From a virus: a stretch of DNA of 32,432 bases. The stretch is taken from positions 1 through 32,432 of the IMG/VR virus record IMGVR_UViG_3300010368_000051; one strand, 5' to 3'. Position numbers and translations under genes: made by a program. The notes under the pieces are model-generated. The model searched no databases, was not told where the DNA came from, and saw only the letters and a program-made list of their open reading frames with translations. The first letter of the stretch is position 1. Each line of letters starts with the position of its first letter. Shown in pieces: positions 16,089 to 23,114 of this stretch.

Positions 16089-16124
16089 AGGCTCCACCCT
16101 ATATTAGAGCGGAGCCTGTGTCAA
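16089..16124 (-). promoter_or_regulatory. Promoter overlapping an inverted repeat (possible operator)
   Basis: Minus-strand TTGACA at 16119-16124 with a weak TAGGGT or TATAGG at the -10 position. The 7-bp inverted repeat AGGCTCC/GGAGCCT (arms at 16089 and 16111) spans the spacer and runs past the -10. In minus-strand RNA it extends to 13 bp with two G-U pairs. Confidence 0.5.
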
Positions 16125-16130
16125 TGTACT

Positions 16131-16532
16131 TTATGTGACGGATGCTGCCATCCCCAGAAGTTTGTGCACAACCCATACCTCGGGATAGAAAATCCCGGCC
16201 CATCGAAACACATTGAGGAATGTCGATAGGAAGATAATGATTGATATTACATATGATACAAACCGAATACAGAATGTTGCGACATCCCACCCGCTGTCCA
16301 TGGCCCGGCCATTACCCTCAAGGTATTCCTCGTGATATCTGGCGGCGCCATCGGCCATGATTGCTCCGAACGTATACACGATCAGGATTGCAAAGAAGCC
16401 CGATACAATCAGGGATGCTGCATCAACCCGGGCATACAACAGGGCAAGATCAATTCCGGCCTGCGCATTCTCGGCGACGAATGTCTCGAATACCGTCAGG
16501 TAATCGGACAGGTGTTGGGTGAACGTCTCCAT
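16131..16532 (-). CDS. Two-helix membrane protein (133 aa)
   Basis: Residues 1-35 are soluble and acidic. A hydrophobic segment follows at about 37-57, an amphipathic loop with GAARYHEEYLEGNGRAMDSGW, then a second hydrophobic segment at about 85-110. Unknown role. It starts in a TGATG overlap with the upstream gene. Confidence 0.65.
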   Translation of the reverse strand: METFTQHLSDYLTVFETFVAENAQAGIDLALLYARVDAASLIVSGFFAILIVYTFGAIMADGAARYHEEYLEGNGRAMDSGWDVATFCIRFVSYVISIIIFLSTFLNVFRWAGIFYPEVWVVHKLLGMAASVT

Positions 16533-16792
16533 CAGCAGCTCTGGGAGCTGGCGGCCCAGCCGTATAGCGGCTCGCCATAGCCGTCAGCGGCCTCTGGATC
16601 ATTGTCACCACAGCCCGTATACCATCCACCCATGCCATATGCAGGCTCGATGGAGAACGATAGGCCATGTTTGTCGGCATGGAGTTCAGCCGCACGCAGC
16701 GCAGCCTCTGATACCGATACCAAACGGGAGAGTTCCCGGTCTGGGTCGATCTCTGTGATCGTTTTATTGGAATCTGTCATATATGAAGTCAT
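16532..16792 (-). CDS. Small SSxxC-tail paralogue 1
   Basis: 86 residues. The core ALRAAELHADKHGLSFSIEP, then AYGMGGWYTG, and the tail GWAASSQSC align with the next two genes upstream. All three share a helical segment with an Asp/Gly-rich middle and a terminal Ser-Ser-x(1-2)-Cys. Function unknown. The conserved final Cys suggests an exposed thiol. Confidence 0.65.
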   Translation of the reverse strand: MTSYMTDSNKTITEIDPDRELSRLVSVSEAALRAAELHADKHGLSFSIEPAYGMGGWYTGCGDNDPEAADGYGEPLYGWAASSQSC

Positions 16793-16800
16793 TTCGGTGG

Positions 16801-17019
16801 TTAGCAGGATGCTGAACTAGCGTTCCATCCATGTTTAATGTATCCGTCATGCGAATCGTCGGCGCCTTCATAGCGGCCACCCATTGCATATGCCGGGCGA
16901 AACGAGAATCCGATATCATGCGTGTCCGCAAATGCCTGTGCGGTTCGCAGGGCACGCTCAGCCTTCTCGACCAGAGCTGCCATCTGTTGATCGGTTGTTG
17001 GGCGGGCTGTTCTGGACAT
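16801..17019 (-). CDS. Small SSxxC-tail paralogue 2
   Basis: 72 residues. ALRTAQAFADTHDIGFSFRP, then AYAMGGRYEG, and the tail GWNASSASC are close to paralogue 1. It starts one base after the stop of paralogue 3 with little ribosome site of its own, so coupling is likely. Function unknown. Confidence 0.65.
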   Translation of the reverse strand: MSRTARPTTDQQMAALVEKAERALRTAQAFADTHDIGFSFRPAYAMGGRYEGADDSHDGYIKHGWNASSASC

Positions 17020-17020
17020 C

Positions 17021-17539
17021 CTAGCAGATCATGCTGGAAGATGACCAGCTGTCATCGAACTCTTCTTCGTCCGCAGACTCATCCCAGCCATCATTATCAT
17101 CGGCATTCTCGCCGGTGAACAGAGTGTCCATCGAGATGTTGTTAGATACCGCAAAATCATGGGCATCCTTGATTGCCTGTACGGCAGCGGCTTGTAGGCG
17201 GGCCATTTCGGCGAGCGTGGTCTGGTTCATTTGATGGTCTCCTTGTTGACGACCGCAGGTGTCTGGGTCAATTCTGAAAGTTTGCACAGATTCATAGTTG
17301 AATGAGCGCCATTCCATGATGTCGAAATCGACACATCGGATTTGATCGGTATATGCATGAGACTGTTCGGCAAGAGTTCCGCCGGTTGGTTCCAATGCAG
17401 CGTCGATCAGAGTTGGATTTGTGGTGCACATCATTGTGCGCAGCGAGCCATCCTTCTTGCGGAAGGTGACTTCGACAAGGCCAGCGTATAGCGCACTGCG
17501 CATGGTTTGGCGGCTGATTTCCATCGGCTTGGGTGTCAT
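17021..17539 (-). CDS. SH3-like (DUF2693-type) domain fused to SSxxC-tail paralogue 3
   Basis: 172 residues. Residues 1-95 contain VEVTFRKKDGSLRTMMCTTN and FDIMEWRSFNYESV, a pattern I recall from T4-like DUF2693-type SH3-barrel proteins. Residues 104-172 (MNQTTLAEMARLQ... ending SWSSSSMIC) are the third member of the small paralogue family. A strong AAGGAG sits eight bases before the internal ATG at 17230, so the short 69-residue protein is probably also made on its own. The start at 17539 overlaps the upstream gene by ATGA. Confidence 0.65.
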   Translation of the reverse strand: MTPKPMEISRQTMRSALYAGLVEVTFRKKDGSLRTMMCTTNPTLIDAALEPTGGTLAEQSHAYTDQIRCVDFDIMEWRSFNYESVQTFRIDPDTCGRQQGDHQMNQTTLAEMARLQAAAVQAIKDAHDFAVSNNISMDTLFTGENADDNDGWDESADEEEFDDSWSSSSMIC

Positions 17540-17808
17540 TGTGAGATCACCCGTGTTTGGCGGATCGTGGTGCCCTTGAAGAGACCAGCGCAAGCAACGC
17601 CTTCAACCCGGGCGCCGGTGACAGATGTCGCCGTCCAGCCGGTATGGAACGAATCATCTTTCGAGCATCCGAAGAAGTTGTATCCCGTGATATCAACTTC
17701 CGTATAGCCCTGCGATTCCAGCATGGATACTGTTGCATCCGGGCGTGTGCAGCCAGACACTGCGATTGCGGCAAGAAAGACTGCCGTGACAAATAGTGAT
17801 TTTTTCAT
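17536..17808 (-). CDS. Small lipoprotein (TGYNFFGC family)
   Basis: 90 residues. A signal peptide MKKSLFVTAVFLAAIAVSGC gives a lipobox with Cys20. The mature part (GYTEVDITGYNFFGCSKDD... GARVEGVACAGLFKGTTIR) has two further conserved cysteines and matches a small family I recall from phages and proteobacteria. It would be anchored in the cell envelope. Role unknown; a host-surface or exclusion role is only a guess. Confidence 0.75.
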   Translation of the reverse strand: MKKSLFVTAVFLAAIAVSGCTRPDATVSMLESQGYTEVDITGYNFFGCSKDDSFHTGWTATSVTGARVEGVACAGLFKGTTIRQTRVISQ

Positions 17809-18182
17809 GATATATCCTGTGCAAATGTTGCGTCAACATCAATGCCCTTATGGTCAACGATGTAGTCAATTACCCGTTGAGCTTCCCAGCGTTCCGGGTC
17901 TTCCTGTTCATCCGGGAACCCCCAGACTTCATAATGCGAATACCCAGCTTCCGGTGGGGTATCTTCCCGGGGAAGCGAGTAGTGAAACTTTGATGCCTGT
18001 ACACTGATGGACGTGCCATCACCAAGGATCATCGCCCGAGCCCTCCAGTCAGAATACCCGGTGGGCTTGTTATATGTGCGCAGCGCCATAATGACGTCTG
18101 ACATCGCCTTCTGATTAGGCGGGGTTGATCTGAGGACTTCGCCCTGCGAAGATACGATCACCGGAACATTTACCTTATTCAT
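17805..18182 (-). CDS. Conserved phage hypothetical protein (SVQASxxHYxxPR)
   Basis: 125 residues. The central ISVQASKFHYSLPRED, then SHYEVWGFPDEQE, is a pattern I recall in a conserved phage family of unknown role. GGAGA lies seven bases before the ATG, and a good sigma70-like promoter is 38 bases upstream. Confidence 0.7.
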   Translation of the reverse strand: MNKVNVPVIVSSQGEVLRSTPPNQKAMSDVIMALRTYNKPTGYSDWRARAMILGDGTSISVQASKFHYSLPREDTPPEAGYSHYEVWGFPDEQEDPERWEAQRVIDYIVDHKGIDVDATFAQDIS

Positions 18183-18219
18183 GGGACATCTCCACTTTCG
18201 TTGTGACTATTGAGCCCTA

Positions 18220-18248
18220 TGTATATCCTAACCAGATTTGTATGTCAA
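18220..18248 (-). promoter_or_regulatory. Sigma70-like promoter
   Basis: Minus-strand TTGACA, 17 bases, TATACA, upstream of the gene at 17805-18182. Confidence 0.8.
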
Positions 18249-18251
18249 CAT

Positions 18252-18788
18252 CTATCTACCGTAAAATTCAGAATATCCGGGATGACGTTTCGCCTGATCG
18301 AAAAGATACCATGATGCATTGTCCTTACCGGTGTGCTTCGAATCCTCGATCCACTTTACCCGGCCAATGGAAACGATCTTGTGGCAATATTCCAGATACG
18401 GTTTCGCCTGTACGGTCGATGCCCAGTCATTATCGAACAGCAGCCATGTAGGCGCTTGTGCCGATAGGTTGTCAATGATGGGGTGTAGGAGCTTGCGATC
18501 CCATGGCGGATTGGTGATAAACATCATAGTGTCTTGATGTGCCCTATAGTCCGATGTCATAGCATCAGCAATCATCCAGCCAAACTCCGGGTCGATATCA
18601 TATGCGCCGACGCACTTATGGCCAGCCTCGCTCTCAATATGATCGATCAATCGTCCATCACCGGCACATGGCTCGATGAAGCGAGTCCCGGGTGCAAGAT
18701 GCGGGAGGAGCGGGAGGACAGCCTTGATCGGGGTGGGATAAAAATCACGCTCAACTCGCTCGAATGTCCCGTCTGATCTCTTGCCCAT
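18252..18788 (-). CDS. Adenine-specific DNA methyltransferase-like protein
   Basis: 178 residues. DFYPTP near the start, EPCAGDG at 39-45 (the SAM-binding loop), DID at 64-66 and NPPW at 93-96 make an N6-adenine methyltransferase core. It is short, with no target-recognition domain visible, so specificity is unknown. It might protect phage DNA or methylate RNA or protein. It starts by TAATG overlap with the small gene upstream. Confidence 0.85.
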   Translation of the reverse strand: MGKRSDGTFERVERDFYPTPIKAVLPLLPHLAPGTRFIEPCAGDGRLIDHIESEAGHKCVGAYDIDPEFGWMIADAMTSDYRAHQDTMMFITNPPWDRKLLHPIIDNLSAQAPTWLLFDNDWASTVQAKPYLEYCHKIVSIGRVKWIEDSKHTGKDNASWYLFDQAKRHPGYSEFYGR

Positions 18789-18949
18789 TATCCACGTCCC
18801 GATCCGGAGTCTTTCACAAAGACTGGCTCGAACACTCGATAGTATCCATCGGCTGCCTGTGATTGCGCTTCGGCTTCATACTCGGAGAAGGAGCATTGAA
18901 CTTCCTTCTCCGATCCGGTGTCTTTGTGTCTGAATGTATACAATGCCAT
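18788..18949 (-). CDS. FmdB-like small protein lacking CxxC
   Basis: 53 residues starting MALYTFRHKDTGSEKEV. It resembles short phage FmdB-like proteins that begin MPxYxFK(N/D)xxTG, but has no CxxC zinc ribbon. The stop overlaps the methyltransferase start. No strong ribosome site precedes the ATG. Confidence 0.55.
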   Translation of the reverse strand: MALYTFRHKDTGSEKEVQCSFSEYEAEAQSQAADGYYRVFEPVFVKDSGSGRG

Positions 18950-18957
18950 GGTTAATC

Positions 18958-19269
18958 CTACATGCAGTGGTAACGCTCATATGATGGATCGCATGCATAT
19001 GGCGTTGTGATTGGTGAAACGAATTCTTTCTCGGTGAGAGAGTTCTTCCGAACCTCGGTGATGGTCGGGGCAACAATGTTCACAAGGTCCATGGCTTCCC
19101 GCATATTCGGACATTCCTTAGACAGGCGCACGTCCTTGCAGTCATCGCCCGGGCCATAGATGCAGGCAGCCCATCCACCGCTGAACTTGGCGACAATACC
19201 CTTGTAGCCGTATGCGAAATGTTGGATGTATGTGCCAGCTTGAATGCGATCAAATCCGTTGGTTGCCAT
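18958..19269 (-). CDS. Hypothetical protein (103 aa)
   Basis: Starts MATNGFDRIQAGTYIQHF with AGGA nine bases upstream. The first half is beta-like (YGYKGIVAKFSGGWAACIYG). Four cysteines are scattered; no motif recognised. It has its own promoter. Confidence 0.65.
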   Translation of the reverse strand: MATNGFDRIQAGTYIQHFAYGYKGIVAKFSGGWAACIYGPGDDCKDVRLSKECPNMREAMDLVNIVAPTITEVRKNSLTEKEFVSPITTPYACDPSYERYHCM

Positions 19270-19303
19270 GATGAAATTCCTCGGTTGCTCAAATCAGAAT
19301 GTC

Positions 19304-19332
19304 TATATAGGGCACTCGAAATGATATGTCAA
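19304..19332 (-). promoter_or_regulatory. Sigma70-like promoter
   Basis: Minus-strand TTGACA, 17 bases, TATATA, 35 bases before the gene at 18958-19269. Confidence 0.75.
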
Positions 19333-19727
19333 CCTACTTGCTGTTCAATTTCTGCGTTGCAGACGATAATGAGCACATCCAGAACGGTTTCGAGCGCTAG
19401 CTGAAATTCGATGGTCATAACATCGTTCGGAAATGTGCTTGGATTGTAATCGAGCGTTGTGGCGAAGCTCAGAAACTCTTCCCCGGGGTTGACTTGAAGT
19501 GCCCGAAAGATTTCGACCAGCCGAGGAGCATGAGTTTCATATCCGGCGCCGTTCTCGACATAGAGATCGAAATATGCATTCTGAAATACTCGGAACATCT
19601 CAAGGAATGGTGCGTCGTCCGATACCGGGCCGTTGTCCGGAATCAAATCGGATAGAGAGTTGATCTCGTCCGCCCGGCGACCCGCCCATCCGAAAATTCC
19701 TGATTGATCTTCTGGTGCATAATCCAT
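19329..19727 (-). CDS. Hypothetical acidic protein (132 aa)
   Basis: Acidic and probably mostly helical (EMFRVFQNAYFDLY, then FQLALETVLDVLIIVCNAEI). Starts in a TAATG overlap with the upstream gene. Unknown function. Confidence 0.6.
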   Translation of the reverse strand: MDYAPEDQSGIFGWAGRRADEINSLSDLIPDNGPVSDDAPFLEMFRVFQNAYFDLYVENGAGYETHAPRLVEIFRALQVNPGEEFLSFATTLDYNPSTFPNDVMTIEFQLALETVLDVLIIVCNAEIEQQVG

Positions 19728-20158
19728 TAGGTAATATCCAGTTCAATAGCATCCGTGGTTCGGGTTGTGACCTCACGAATAATTGACATACCGATGACAG
19801 AGAATTCAGTCCGGGAATTTGCCCATGTCGGCGCAAGGCGACTAAACTCAGCCGGGAATGCTTTCGCCCGTCTAACCAGAACGGTGATCTCATTATCATT
19901 CGGCATGCTGTTAAAGTGCAACATGATGTCGTTACACTCACCATCGGCGTTATGTGCGATATCATGTGAGGCATCACCATATTCGGTGTGGATATACCCA
20001 ATATCAAAGCATGTATCTGGCTCCTCTACGGCGAAGATTTCCGCATATTCCATCCCGACATTACATTCCCCATAGGTGCCGGTCATGTATGCAACCATTT
20101 CCCTGTGAAAATTTCCGGAATACGAGTCGGTCGCAATATGAAGGATGTATTTGATCAT
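19727..20158 (-). CDS. Conserved phage hypothetical protein (IATDSYSGNFxRE)
   Basis: 143 residues opening IKYILHIATDSYSGNFHREM, then an ECNVGMEY segment. This opening is one I recall from conserved phage proteins of unknown function. AGGAA lies before ATG 20158. A tRNA gene precedes it. Confidence 0.7.
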   Translation of the reverse strand: MIKYILHIATDSYSGNFHREMVAYMTGTYGECNVGMEYAEIFAVEEPDTCFDIGYIHTEYGDASHDIAHNADGECNDIMLHFNSMPNDNEITVLVRRAKAFPAEFSRLAPTWANSRTEFSVIGMSIIREVTTRTTDAIELDIT

Positions 20159-20175
20159 GATAAATTTCCTATTGT

Positions 20176-20263
20176 TGGTGGGTAGGGAAGGATTCGAACC
20201 TCCAGCGCCCTTTCGAGTCCAAATTTACAGTCTGGCAGTGTCCACCGTCTCACAAGCCTACCC
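20176..20263 (-). tRNA. tRNA-Tyr (anticodon GTA), CCA encoded
   Basis: Type II tRNA with acceptor GGGTAGG/CCTACCC, anticodon stem CCAGA/TTTGG and loop CTGTAAA. It has a long variable arm as expected for bacterial Tyr, T-arm GGAGG-TTCGAAT-CCTTC, A73 and an encoded CCA. Confidence 0.92.
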
Positions 20264-20275
20264 ATTTGTTACATC

Positions 20276-20722
20276 TTACTCGGTCGATAAACTTTGGTCA
20301 ACCCAAATCTTCACATCCGGGAACTTAAATCTTCCCCGAGCGGCCTTCATGACCACAGCCGCAATCTTGTTCGGATTTTCTTCATCCGTCACATCCCGGA
20401 CATGTGCAACCAGTTCGGGTCCACTCATGTTGGCGAATGGATCAGATGGGATGTATTCCTCGACCATCGCAATCTCGGCCATGAACTGCACCAGAGATGC
20501 CTCTGGACGGGCCGTCAGAGCTTCCACACACGTCTCGGCGTTCTTCTTGAACTTCCGGGCGGTCTGGATGATATCGGCGTCTATGACATCCCTTTGCTCA
20601 TCCTTGGCCAATCTCTCGGCCTCTGACATGAATGTCTGCATAAACGGAACCCATGCCGAATGCTGGCCGCCAAGTTTACGCATGCGATTGATGTCGTCTT
20701 TCAGTCTCTCGTACAGGGTCAT
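20276..20722 (-). CDS. YqeY-like (GatB tail domain) protein
   Basis: 148 residues, the length of YqeY. It starts MTLYERLKDDINRMRK and has EIAMVEEYIPSDPFANMSGPEL and a later NPNKIAAVVMKAARGRF, matching the YqeY/GatB C-terminal helical domain, which in GatB contacts tRNA. It sits between tRNA-Tyr and tRNA-Trp genes, which suits a tRNA-binding role. Free-standing YqeY has no proven activity. The ribosome site before ATG 20722 is weak. Confidence 0.75.
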   Translation of the reverse strand: MTLYERLKDDINRMRKLGGQHSAWVPFMQTFMSEAERLAKDEQRDVIDADIIQTARKFKKNAETCVEALTARPEASLVQFMAEIAMVEEYIPSDPFANMSGPELVAHVRDVTDEENPNKIAAVVMKAARGRFKFPDVKIWVDQSLSTE

Positions 20723-20737
20723 AATATTTCTTTCGTT

Positions 20738-20813
20738 TGGCACCACCGCCCGGGATCGAACCGGGGACACACGGTTTTGGAGACCGTTGCTCTACCAGCT
20801 GAGCTACGGTGAT
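20738..20813 (-). tRNA. tRNA-Trp (anticodon CCA), CCA encoded
   Basis: Acceptor ATCACCG/CGGTGGT (one U-G pair), D-arm TAGCTCAGCTGGTAGAGC, anticodon stem ACGGT/ACCGT with loop CTCCAAA, T-arm CCCGG-TTCGATC-CCGGG, G73 and encoded CCA. Confidence 0.93.
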
Positions 20814-20817
20814 GCAA

Positions 20818-21135
20818 TTACATTAGCAGTTGGGCAACCCACATAAATCCAAGCGTGACGGTCCACAGAAGGAACGAATATAGGATCAGGATGCCCGGGG
20901 TAACCTTGCTGGGTGTTACTGCCGGATCGGTATCCAGAACCGTGCGACATGTGTCACCGGCCCGGGTCAGCAGATGCGGTAGTGTCATGATCGATAGCAG
21001 CGCCCATGCATGGACAATCGAGATGTCCGGGAGACCGAGCGGTGTGAGGAACCATCCCCAGATAATCGAGAACACAAAGGCGCCGTAAATTCCGACAGCG
21101 AGCGCAAATACAAATCGTACAATGAATGTCAGCAT
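20818..21135 (-). CDS. Membrane protein (105 aa)
   Basis: Three hydrophobic stretches: residues 1-30, 40-58 and 82-104. A soluble loop with RAGDTCRTVLDTDP lies between the last two. Probably a three-helix inner-membrane protein. GGAGA precedes the ATG. Unknown function. Confidence 0.65.
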   Translation of the reverse strand: MLTFIVRFVFALAVGIYGAFVFSIIWGWFLTPLGLPDISIVHAWALLSIMTLPHLLTRAGDTCRTVLDTDPAVTPSKVTPGILILYSFLLWTVTLGFMWVAQLLM

Positions 21136-21136
21136 A

Positions 21137-21628
21137 TTATTTATCTCCTACAAGATAGGCCGGAAGGCCGAAATGAACCTCACCATATTCTACATACCAG
21201 TCGCTGTCAGGCCGTCCGGGTGTAAATAGTTCGGGGCTGATGCCGCATGTGATGCATACAGCATCATGAATTTCACGCTGCGACGGTTTCGTGGCAGCAA
21301 GTTCGATTTGTTTCCGGACGCCAGCAACGAGTCGTTCAAGCGCAGGCGATGGCCGGGCATTTTCAATCATGCGTTCGCTGTCAGCGATGTATTTCTCTCG
21401 TGCAGCATCATCCGGAAACGGCGCATAGATGAGCTGACCGAAATCATCTGGATGTAGATCGATAGCACGCATGGCGGCATCAAGCTCATCAATGTATCGG
21501 CCAATCCTAGCATCAAGCATGGACACGGCCCGCTTGGCATCTTCTCGGTCCTCGACGGCAAAGAGCTGGCGCTCCCACGTTCCGTCATACTGACCGCCGC
21601 CGCCAAATGAAATCACATACAACATCAT
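21137..21628 (-). CDS. Hypothetical protein (163 aa)
   Basis: Begins MMLYVISFGGGGQYDGTWER and continues with an acidic helical middle and VCITCGI near the end. AGGAGA lies before the double ATG at 21628. No family recognised. It lies just downstream of a tRNA gene. Confidence 0.65.
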   Translation of the reverse strand: MMLYVISFGGGGQYDGTWERQLFAVEDREDAKRAVSMLDARIGRYIDELDAAMRAIDLHPDDFGQLIYAPFPDDAAREKYIADSERMIENARPSPALERLVAGVRKQIELAATKPSQREIHDAVCITCGISPELFTPGRPDSDWYVEYGEVHFGLPAYLVGDK

Positions 21629-21646
21629 GAAGTCTCCTCTTAAATT

Positions 21647-21724
21647 TGGTGGGCAGAGTAGGACTCGAACCTACTAATCAACCGGTTATGAGCCGGTGGC
21701 CTCGACCACTTTGGCTTCCCGCCC
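21647..21724 (-). tRNA. tRNA with CAT anticodon (elongator Met or Ile2), CCA encoded
   Basis: Acceptor GGGCGGG/TCTGCCC, anticodon stem ACCGG/CCGGT with loop CTCATAA, T-arm GTAGG-TTCGAGT-CCTAC, A73 and CCA. A G1-C72 pair rules out an initiator. Met and lysidine-modified Ile cannot be told apart by eye. Confidence 0.88.
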
Positions 21725-21735
21725 AAAAAATATGC

Positions 21736-21880
21736 GTATGCTCGTGAGTATGAATGTTCCGGTGACATCTAGGCTGTATACCCGCCTGATGGTTTTGGGT
21801 TAACCCCGCCGCTTTCGCAGCGTTCATTCAAACCGCCCTGACCGTTGTTGGCTTTACACCACACTTGCTCACGAGCATAC
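21736..21880 (-). ncRNA. Candidate structured RNA closed by a 13-bp stem
   Basis: No gene lies here. A perfect 13-bp inverted repeat (GTATGCTCGTGAG) closes a 145-base element. On the minus strand the inside folds further: CGCTGC-GAAA-GCGGCG, AGGC/GCCT, GGTTT/AAACC and a long-range TGAATG/CATTCA. It follows a protein gene and leads directly into a tRNA gene. Family not recognised; compare the stable RNAs C and D of T4. Confidence 0.55.
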
Positions 21881-21882
21881 TG

Positions 21883-21898
21883 ACGCCCTGCAGGGCGT
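21883..21898. repeat. 16-base perfect palindrome
   Basis: ACGCCCTGCAGGGCGT, between a gene stop and the structured RNA. It could be a processing or protein-binding site. No U-run follows, so it is not a simple terminator. Confidence 0.5.
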
Positions 21899-21911
21899 GT
21901 TCCGTTATAAC

Positions 21912-22202
21912 CTACCAGCTAACATAGATTGAAATCGACTCGGATGGATCAATCCCATGATTGGCTGCATCCAGTGCTTCCCGGCCCTCGGCGAGAGTGG
22001 TGTAGAGCTTCGAATATTTGGCATCATCCCGCAGGTCTTCCGCAGTTCCGAGGGTCTGGTATGAGTCATTGCTGACTTCATATGCTGCCATGAAGGCATC
22101 CCCAAACTCATGGGTCTTCTGCTTTGACCAGCCAAGATTTTCAAGGGCCGGAAAGATGTCATCAAAGAGTTCGAAGAAATCTGGTGCTTTGCGAGGTGTC
22201 AT
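21912..22202 (-). CDS. Hypothetical acidic protein (96 aa)
   Basis: Starts MTPRKAPDFFELFDDIFPAL, with GGAGA five bases upstream of ATG 22202. Helical and acidic, ending SESISIYVSW. The earlier ATG at 22214 contains the ribosome site and is unlikely. Function unknown. Confidence 0.65.
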   Translation of the reverse strand: MTPRKAPDFFELFDDIFPALENLGWSKQKTHEFGDAFMAAYEVSNDSYQTLGTAEDLRDDAKYSKLYTTLAEGREALDAANHGIDPSESISIYVSW

Positions 22203-22215
22203 GTCAGTCTCCATA

Positions 22216-22427
22216 ATGAAATTGGTGGAGCTGGCGCTCTCCCAAGTGAGCTACAACCCCGAATTTGGTTTTAGAGCCAACCATCGTCCTGTATCCGGCC
22301 TACTGGAAATCTCCCTGTTGGTGGGAAGGGGAGGTAATTAATCCCCCCGTATCTTTTTAACGCTCTCTAAACTTGGTAGTCAGTGGGAATTTCGAAATCC
22401 CGACTGGACATATACTTATACCGAAAA
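22216..22427 (-). other. Noncoding stretch with tRNA-like debris
   Basis: About 210 bases without a convincing gene. On the minus strand it contains a D-arm-like GTAGCTCACTTGGGAGAGC, a T-arm-like GGGATTTCGAAATTCCC, and three separate ACCA endings (at about 22372, 22318 and 22226), but no complete cloverleaf. Probably remnants of decayed or recombined tRNA genes. Confidence 0.4.
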
Positions 22428-22565
22428 TTAATCCAGCGCAAGCAGAAATGCAAGGAATACCAGCCAACCGGCCAATTCCGTGCCCGGGGCGAAGATCGCC
22501 AACAGCACGGCGCCTGTGATCACAGATGCGACCAGCACGGCTTTCTTGAGCCATTTATCACTCAT
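22428..22565 (-). CDS. Small membrane protein (45 aa)
   Basis: Starts MSDKWLKKAVLVASVITGAV. A charged N-terminus is followed by two hydrophobic stretches split by FAPGTELAG. It overlaps the upstream gene by eight bases. Unknown function. Confidence 0.6.
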   Translation of the reverse strand: MSDKWLKKAVLVASVITGAVLLAIFAPGTELAGWLVFLAFLLALD

Positions 22566-22734
22566 TGACCCACACCTCGATTGTATCGATGTCAACATAC
22601 ACCATCATCTCTTCGTCTGCGTTCGCTTTCCGATAGTCCATGGCCAGATCATCATCCGCCGTCACGAATTGCTCGACAGTGTGAAACCCCTTACCACGAC
22701 TGAATGTCTTTTTGGTTACAAGAAACATGTCCAT
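22558..22734 (-). CDS. Hypothetical acidic protein (58 aa)
   Basis: Starts MDMFLVTKKTFSRGKGFHTV and ends in DIDTIEVWVNE. An AAGG element favours the third-residue ATG at 22728. It starts in a TAATG overlap with the next gene upstream. Unknown function. Confidence 0.6.
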   Translation of the reverse strand: MDMFLVTKKTFSRGKGFHTVEQFVTADDDLAMDYRKANADEEMMVYVDIDTIEVWVNE

Positions 22735-23105
22735 TATCCTTTTCCGAGTTCATCCAATGGAAAGCCAAGAGCTTTCAGCTGAGTTTCGATATCAGTAATC
22801 TGATCGTCCATCGCCGCATTGGCGAATTTTTCGGTGACCGTAAATTTGACTACATTCACTGGCTTCCATGCACCGGCGTGAGCGCTGGCGCCAACATCCC
22901 ACATCGGTTCAGAGATTACAATCTCGATGACCGGCAGAGGCGGCTCCCCAGAATTACTATCCCGGCTCTTATACCCAGTCGCAAATCTCCCGGAAGTATC
23001 ACCGGACTTTTCGATTGCGGCATTGTACAAATTCCGGACGGTGTTAAGAGCATTCCATTCCCGGACCAGATTAAGGGTCTGGTGCATTTCATCAACTCGG
23101 CTCAT
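22734..23105 (-). CDS. Hypothetical protein (123 aa)
   Basis: Starts MSRVDEMHQTLNLVREWNAL with AGGA seven bases before. A helical N-terminus, a central Ser/Asp-rich loop and a helical end (ITDIETQLKALGFPLDEL). No motif recognised. Confidence 0.65.
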   Translation of the reverse strand: MSRVDEMHQTLNLVREWNALNTVRNLYNAAIEKSGDTSGRFATGYKSRDSNSGEPPLPVIEIVISEPMWDVGASAHAGAWKPVNVVKFTVTEKFANAAMDDQITDIETQLKALGFPLDELGKG

Positions 23106-23114
23106 GGCATATCC

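Noticed and set aside
22357-22554. Arg/Gly-rich 65-codon minus-strand frame
   Set aside because: It overlaps the better-supported 45-residue membrane protein in another frame, runs into tRNA-like debris and has low-complexity composition.
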